Source: Paraburkholderia mimosarum LMG 23256 = NBRC 106338
GTDB lineage: Bacteria; Pseudomonadota; Gammaproteobacteria; Burkholderiales; Burkholderiaceae
Assembly (NCBI RefSeq): GCF_000739815.1
Contig: NZ_BBJJ01000057.1
Location: 1 to 45,679 of the forward strand
Reading direction: 5' to 3'
Length of the DNA stretch: 45,679 nucleotides
The notes under the pieces were generated by a model. That model did not search any database. It was not told the origin of the DNA and saw only the letters and a list, made by a program, of their open reading frames with translations. Made by a program: the position numbers and the translations under genes. Below are positions 41,804-45,679 of the stretch, in pieces. Position 1 is the stretch's first letter; every line of letters starts with the position of its first letter.

Positions 41804-42458
41804 CGACAATTCTCCCGTCCCGCAGCCTGACGACACGGTCCGCCCGGGCGCCGATCGCAACGCTGTGGGTCGCGATCAGGATGGCCATGCCGCTGACGCA
41901 TTCGGCCTGCAGGAATTCGAGGATGCGTGCTTCCGTGAGTGCATCGACCTCGCCGGTGGGTTCGTCGGCCAGCAACACGCTCGGCGTTGCCGCCAGGGCC
42001 ACTGCGAGGCCTGCCCGGGCGAGCTCGCCGCCGGACAGTTGACCGGGCCGCGCGTGACGGCGTTCCGTGAGTCCGACGCGCGATAGCAGCAGGTCGACGC
42101 GGGTTGTGTCCACACAGCTTGCGAGTCGCATCGGCACCATGACGTTGTCGGCGACAGTGAGCGTCGGGATCAGGTTGTCGCTCTGCATCAGTACGCCGAT
42201 GGCTGCCGCGCGGATTCGCGCACGCTCGGCTTCCGGCCGTCGTGTGAGTCGCTGGCCGAGCACCTCGACGTGTCCACCGTCGGGCTCGTCGAGGCCGGCG
42301 AGGCAAGTGAGCAAAGTCGATTTGCCGCTTCCCGACGGGCCGACGACTGCGACCAGTTCGCCGCTTTCCAGCGTCAGGCTCACGCCGCGCAGCGCGAGTG
42401 TCTCGGCCTCGCGAGCATGAAAGAAGCGGTACAGGTCGAATGCCGCAACGGCTGCCAT
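41796..42458 (-). CDS. ABC transporter ATP-binding protein (first ATPase of the operon)
   Basis: 220-residue MacB/LolD-type ATPase. Walker A GPSGSGKST, Q loop LMQSDNLIPTLTVADNV, signature LSGGELARAGLAVAL (with A at the usual Q-R positions), Walker B VLLADEPTGEVD, and switch His in LIATHSVA. It starts one base after the lipoprotein gene's stop and overlaps the next ATPase gene. The signature motif is less canonical than that of its neighbour, which may indicate an asymmetric ATPase pair. Confidence 0.9.
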   Translation of the reverse strand: MAAVAAFDLYRFFHAREAETLALRGVSLTLESGELVAVVGPSGSGKSTLLTCLAGLDEPDGGHVEVLGQRLTRRPEAERARIRAAAIGVLMQSDNLIPTLTVADNVMVPMRLASCVDTTRVDLLLSRVGLTERRHARPGQLSGGELARAGLAVALAATPSVLLADEPTGEVDALTEARILEFLQAECVSGMAILIATHSVAIGARADRVVRLRDGRIVDA

Positions 42459-42459
42459 A

Positions 42460-43041
42460 TCATCGCCACCCGAAGCTTCTCGCCATCAGCAGCCATTGGT
42501 CGGCATTGTCAGCGCCCGACGGCGCCGAGAGCGTCAACGTTGCGAGTCGGCCTTCCTTCCAGAAGAAATATCGGTCGTTCTCGAGGCGAATCGATTTGTT
42601 GGTGACCGCATTGGGCACCGAGTTCGATGCGTATGAAACGACGAACGCGCTGCCGGAAGGCAAGCGGACGGTCTTGACGGCGTTCACCTGGACGGCCGTG
42701 CCGCTCTGACGCAATTGACTGATTTCGCGGGCCTTGATGTCGTCGAGTGTCGGGGGCGGCGATCGCTGCGATACCGCGATCGCGACCGTGTTGTACTTGT
42801 CCGAAAACGTGACCGAATCTGTCGTTTCGTGGCGGGCCCAGCCCTCGGGAATCTTGATCGAAAACCCGAGTGGCGACTGGTACTGCACGAAGACCTGGTT
42901 GTCGGGGATATCGCCCGGCGGATTTTTTTCCACGACGGCAGACTGCTGCCCGGCAGCGGGCAATACGTCGCCATACGATTCGCAGGCAACCGTTATTGCG
43001 CAACATGCGCTCAGCATGGATACGACGTATGAGGCTTTCAT
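42460..43041 (-). CDS. putative lipoprotein, first gene of the ABC operon
   Basis: 193-residue exported protein. The signal sequence (KASYVVSMLSACCAITVAC) ends in a TVAC box that can act as a weak lipobox. The mature domain (QYQSPLGFSIKIPEGWARHE, TTDSVTFSDKYNTVAIAVSQ) resembles the PsbP/DUF1795-like fold that binds at membrane surfaces. The start chosen is the ATG at 43041; a longer frame to 43176 lacks a signal sequence. It is directly followed by the ATPases and permease, so it is probably the substrate-binding or docking partner of this exporter. The function of the system is unknown. Confidence 0.7.
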   Translation of the reverse strand: MKASYVVSMLSACCAITVACESYGDVLPAAGQQSAVVEKNPPGDIPDNQVFVQYQSPLGFSIKIPEGWARHETTDSVTFSDKYNTVAIAVSQRSPPPTLDDIKAREISQLRQSGTAVQVNAVKTVRLPSGSAFVVSYASNSVPNAVTNKSIRLENDRYFFWKEGRLATLTLSAPSGADNADQWLLMARSFGWR

Positions 43042-43269
43042 CGAAGCTGGCCTCGCCGGACCGCGTCTCGCCCAATTGCCGGTCCCGGATCGGCGTTGAC
43101 GGCGCGGGAAGCGGCTCGACTGTGATCGAGATGGTTCATGGTAGCCGTGAAGACTTATCGGATGCTTAGGTCGCACTCCATTCTCGATGAGGCGTTACTG
43201 CAAAGGACATGAATTATGCATTCTCTTAATATCGAGGTCGCCGGCAAACGCAGGCGTCCGATCACCCAG

Positions 43270-43285
43270 TTAAGGATCTGCTAAG
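43270..43285 (+). promoter_or_regulatory. TTAAG-N6-CTAAG direct repeat, candidate OmpR-family (PmrA/QseB-like) site
   Basis: TTAAGGATCTGCTAAG has two half-sites 11 bases apart start to start, like PmrA/QseB boxes. It lies 53 bases upstream of the COG4705 gene, whose operon ends in a truncated OmpR-type regulator. The site may be the former autoregulatory target. Confidence 0.4.
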
Positions 43286-43337
43286 TCTGGGCGTTCAGAC
43301 TGCACGTCCGTCACCCGATTTCCGAGGAGTCGTCCGT

Positions 43338-44120
43338 ATGACTTACGCATCCGATCGACCGGCCACACGCTGGCTCAACAAGGTTCCCGAGATTACCCTC
43401 GCGTTCTGGGTCATCAAGATCATGTCGACCACGGTCGGCGAGACTGGCGCCGACTTTCTCGCGGTCAACGCGGGATGGGGCCAGGGCGCAACGCGCGCGC
43501 TGATGACGTCGCTGCTTGCGATCGCGCTCATCCTGCAGATGCGCACGCGCAAGTACACGCCATGGATCTACTGGCTTACGGTCGTGCTCGTGAGCGTCGT
43601 CGGCACGCAGATCACTGATCTGCTCACCGACGGCCTCGGTGTCAGCCTCTATATCAGCACGGGCGTATTCGCCATTGTGCTCGCGGCATTCTTCGCGATC
43701 TGGTATCGCGTCGAGGGCACCCTGGCGATAGACGCGATCGACACGCCGCGTCGCGAACTGTTCTACTGGGCCGCGATCCTCTGCACGTTTGCGCTCGGCA
43801 CGGCTGCAGGCGATCTCGCGACCGAAGCGCTGGGTCTCGGCTTCTCGCTCGGCGCCCTATCGTTCGGCATCCTGCTGGCTGCGGTCTGCACCGCCTGGCG
43901 CTGTGGCGCCAACGCGGTCTTGACGTTCTGGATCGCGTACATCCTGACGCGACCGTTCGGAGCCGCGCTTGGCGACCTGTTCACGCAGTCGCGCACCTAC
44001 GGCGGGTTCGGCATGGGGGCCGCTTCGACGAGCCTGCTGTTCCTCACTGTGATCGTCGTGCTCGTCGCCGTCGCGCAGATCGGCGCCAGCAGCCGCGCGC
44101 GCGTCGAGACCGCCGAATGA
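43338..44120 (+). CDS. COG4705-type multi-spanning membrane protein
   Basis: 260-residue membrane protein with an internal repeat. The pattern 'KIMSTTVGETGADFLAVN', 'LVSVVGTQITDLLTDGLGV', 'FALGTAAGDLATEALGLGF' and 'ILTRPFGAALGDLFTQSR' recurs with conserved T-x-G-x-x-x-D motifs, each between hydrophobic helices, as in the COG4705 family of uncharacterised membrane-anchored proteins. The ATG follows GAGGAG. It is the first gene of an operon with a lipoprotein and a truncated response regulator. The family is often linked to two-component systems and metal or stress responses; function unknown. Confidence 0.85.
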   Translation: MTYASDRPATRWLNKVPEITLAFWVIKIMSTTVGETGADFLAVNAGWGQGATRALMTSLLAIALILQMRTRKYTPWIYWLTVVLVSVVGTQITDLLTDGLGVSLYISTGVFAIVLAAFFAIWYRVEGTLAIDAIDTPRRELFYWAAILCTFALGTAAGDLATEALGLGFSLGALSFGILLAAVCTAWRCGANAVLTFWIAYILTRPFGAALGDLFTQSRTYGGFGMGAASTSLLFLTVIVVLVAVAQIGASSRARVETAE

Positions 44121-44158
44121 CCGTCACGTTTCTTTCACTATCGAATCGAGGATTTTTC

Positions 44159-44611
44159 ATGCGTTATCCAACCACGCTTTCGCGTCGGCTCGTTGCCGTT
44201 TCCGTTTGCGCTGTGCTCGGCCTCGCGGCCGGTTGCTCCAAACAGACCGGCAGCGCTGCCGCATCGACCACGGCGTCCGCCTCCACCGCTGCACAAGGCA
44301 GTTCGCCCGCGAGCACTTCGAAGCTCGGCGACCTCTCTCAGTTCCGCACGATTGCGGCCGACGTGTCCGTTCTCGTCGCCAAGGGCGACCTGCCTGGCGG
44401 CAAGACACGCATCAAGGATCTCGAAGTCGCGTGGGACGAGGCCGAAGCTGGCCTGAAGCCACGCGCGGCCGACGACTGGCACGTGCTCGACAAGGCGATC
44501 GACCGCGCACTCGAAGCGCTGCGCGCCGACCACCCGACGCAGACCGACTGCACCGCCGCGATGACCGACCTCTTGCACACGTTCGACAGGCTCGCCGGCA
44601 AGACCTCATGA
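44159..44611 (+). CDS. putative lipoprotein
   Basis: 150-residue lipoprotein. The signal sequence ends in LGLAAGC, a good lipobox. A Ser/Ala/Thr-rich linker follows, then a helical domain (LSQFRTIAADVSVLVAKGDL, RIKDLEVAWDEAEAGLKPRA, HVLDKAIDRALEALRADHPT). The ATG at 44159 follows GAGGA; an upstream ATG at 44117 overlaps the preceding gene's stop but has no signal peptide of its own. It is followed by the truncated regulator. The helical domain resembles periplasmic proteins of the cytochrome b562/CpxP-like type, but no His/Met pair was identified, so this is uncertain. Confidence 0.75.
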   Translation: MRYPTTLSRRLVAVSVCAVLGLAAGCSKQTGSAAASTTASASTAAQGSSPASTSKLGDLSQFRTIAADVSVLVAKGDLPGGKTRIKDLEVAWDEAEAGLKPRAADDWHVLDKAIDRALEALRADHPTQTDCTAAMTDLLHTFDRLAGKTS

Positions 44612-44666
44612 CGCGCGTGCGGAAATCGCAGACGCTGATTCCGGTTGTCACTCGTGGAGTGGAGGT

Positions 44667-44861
44667 ATGCGAATACTGCTTGTCGAAGACGACCCGATGA
44701 TTGGCGAAGCTGTCCAGGCTGCGTTGAAGGACGCGTCGTCTCGCCAATTGAACGGCGGCTTTGCGGTGGACCAGGCGCCCGAAACGCCTCAGCAAGGAAG
44801 GTGCCGAACGACGCCTCATGGCCACAGCCCGACGCAGACCGGTGGTTGTGGTCCGCCATAG
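44667..44861 (+). pseudogene. truncated OmpR-family response regulator (N terminus only)
   Basis: Starts at an ATG directly behind GGAGGT and reads RILLVEDDPMIGEAVQAALK, the first strand and helix of a receiver domain with the acidic pair. After about 24 residues similarity ends abruptly and the rest is Pro/Gly/Thr-rich out-of-family sequence. No phospho-acceptor Asp, Lys or DNA-binding domain follows, and there is no histidine kinase. The two-component part of this operon has been lost by deletion. The upstream gene order (COG4705, lipoprotein, regulator) suggests a complete pair once existed. Confidence 0.8.
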
Positions 44862-45060
44862 ATCGGCCGCGTCGGACACCAGTCGACCTAGAGCGGTCGG
44901 CCGCCCGCGATGCGATAAATGACCGCCTTATGGGCCGCTACGGTCTTCTGCACGAAGCGGATCGAGGGCTTGGCCTCCCGGCGATGTTGGCCACAGTCAA
45001 GGCCAGGAAGAGACGGCCATCGCCATTGCGACGCGCGCAAGTCATCGAAGATGCGCCGCG
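44739..45060. other. rearranged region after the truncated regulator
   Basis: No gene recognised. Frames on both strands are short and overlapping. The region probably carries the deletion junction that removed the regulator and kinase. No insertion sequence or clear repeat was seen. Confidence 0.4.
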
Positions 45061-45679
45061 CTACCGCCTTTGCCGCCCCCTTGGTGCAGCCGCCGGCGTG
45101 CGCACGAACACCCGCAGCAGTTCATCCGTGTCGCCTGGCCGCGCGCCCGACCAGAACAGGCGCCATTCGCCCGCCGGTGCACGCACATTGTCGCGGCGGC
45201 TTTCTACGATCAGCCACGTGCACTCGGTGTTGCGCGTATCCGCGCTCGGCCGATGCTCGATGCCGGTATAGTAGTAGAGCATTGGCGCTTCGGATTCACC
45301 GAGTCCCGCGCTGGCCATGCAGTCGCCGTCGTTCCATGCGGTATTCATCTTCGCGCCCAACTCTTCGAACACCGAGCGATAGCTTTTCGCGTAATCGAGC
45401 CACGGCAGCAGCAACGTGCTCACCAGTCCCCACGCGAGTATCGCGCCCGCGCACCAGCTCAGCGCGCCGCGCCATTTGACGGTACGCCTGAGGAGCGGCA
45501 GCAGGCATAGCCAGCCGAACGTCATCAGCAGCGCGGCGGCGATTGGCACCGGTTTGACCGGCAGCACCCAGTCGAGCGGCAGCCATCGGCCGAGCAGATG
45601 CAGTTGGGCATGGGAGTTCGTCGGACTGCTCATGATCGACCAGACGCTCCAGCTGAGCGCCGCCGCGCTACCGAACAAC
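45061..45679 (-). CDS. membrane glycosyltransferase (GT39/ArnT-like), C-terminal part, incomplete
   Basis: The last 205 residues of a gene whose 5' end lies beyond the window. Hydrophobic helices (VPIAAALLMTFGWLCLLPLL, GALSWCAGAILAWGLVSTLLLPWL) are followed by a soluble tail with 'DYAKSYRSVFEELGAKMNTA', 'LYYYTGIEHRP' and 'WRLFWSGARPGDTDELLRVF'. This layout fits dolichyl-phosphate-mannose mannosyltransferase/ArnT-like enzymes, in which the catalytic first loop would be upstream. The exact donor and acceptor cannot be told from this part. Confidence 0.65.
   Translation of the reverse strand, partial: LFGSAAALSWSVWSIMSSPTNSHAQLHLLGRWLPLDWVLPVKPVPIAAALLMTFGWLCLLPLLRRTVKWRGALSWCAGAILAWGLVSTLLLPWLDYAKSYRSVFEELGAKMNTAWNDGDCMASAGLGESEAPMLYYYTGIEHRPSADTRNTECTWLIVESRRDNVRAPAGEWRLFWSGARPGDTDELLRVFVRTPAAAPRGRQRR

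Noticed and set aside
1..45679. CRISPR arrays, tRNA and rRNA genes
   Set aside because: No regular short repeats with unique spacers and no recognisable tRNA or rRNA sequence were seen by eye.

Overview
The window reads as a high-GC betaproteobacterial chromosome of the Burkholderiaceae (Paraburkholderia, Caballeronia or Burkholderia type). This is inferred from codon use and gene families (YVTN propeller plus FetAB, COG4705 membrane protein, DUF3701-type integrase, PadR-ChrA) and was not tested by any search. No rRNA, tRNA or CRISPR array was seen.

Layout. (1) 1-12.4 kb is chromosome-like: a c-type cytochrome, a nucleotide-sugar dehydrogenase, an OmpR/EnvZ-type two-component pair, a DoxX-like protein, a small secreted protein, a sterol-desaturase-family hydroxylase, a PadR regulator with the chromate transporter ChrA, a YVTN propeller protein joined to a FetA/FetB-type ABC exporter, and an orphan histidine kinase. 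(2) 12.4-20.4 kb holds a P2-type cation ATPase and a convergent two-gene membrane module, both with FNR-like boxes, then an amino-acid-binding protein and a large secreted phosphoesterase. (3) 20.4-38.4 kb is an accessory island. It has scars of a P-type ATPase and a heavy-metal RND pump, a small operon with a LexA-like box, a four-gene putative anti-phage operon, a DUF3701-type tyrosine recombinase, a decayed gene, a TniQ-like gene, a KfrA-like coiled-coil gene, and a broken TniA/TniB transposon whose TniB is fused in frame to the end of a group II intron reverse transcriptase. (4) 38.4-45.7 kb is again chromosome-like: a lipoprotein plus ABC exporter operon, a COG4705 membrane protein with a lipoprotein and a truncated response regulator, and the C-terminal part of a membrane glycosyltransferase that runs off the window.

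The most interesting region is 23.4-28.0 kb. A TIGR02391-like HEPN protein, an AbiJ-like HEPN protein, an OLD-family ATPase/TOPRIM nuclease (GajA-like) and a compact UvrD-like helicase (GajB-like) form one tight operon. It looks like a Gabija-type core joined to two HEPN-type toxins. The 3' tail of the AbiJ-like gene, with its downstream leader, recurs as a diverged direct repeat just after the helicase gene. The two nuclease/helicase genes are therefore bracketed like an exchangeable cassette. The second notable region is 34.4-38.4 kb: a transposon caught in decay, with a 17-bp tandem duplication that frameshifts the transposase before its last catalytic residue, a TniB/intron-maturase chimera with an apparently complete domain V behind it, and repeated transposase-binding-like sites at one end only.
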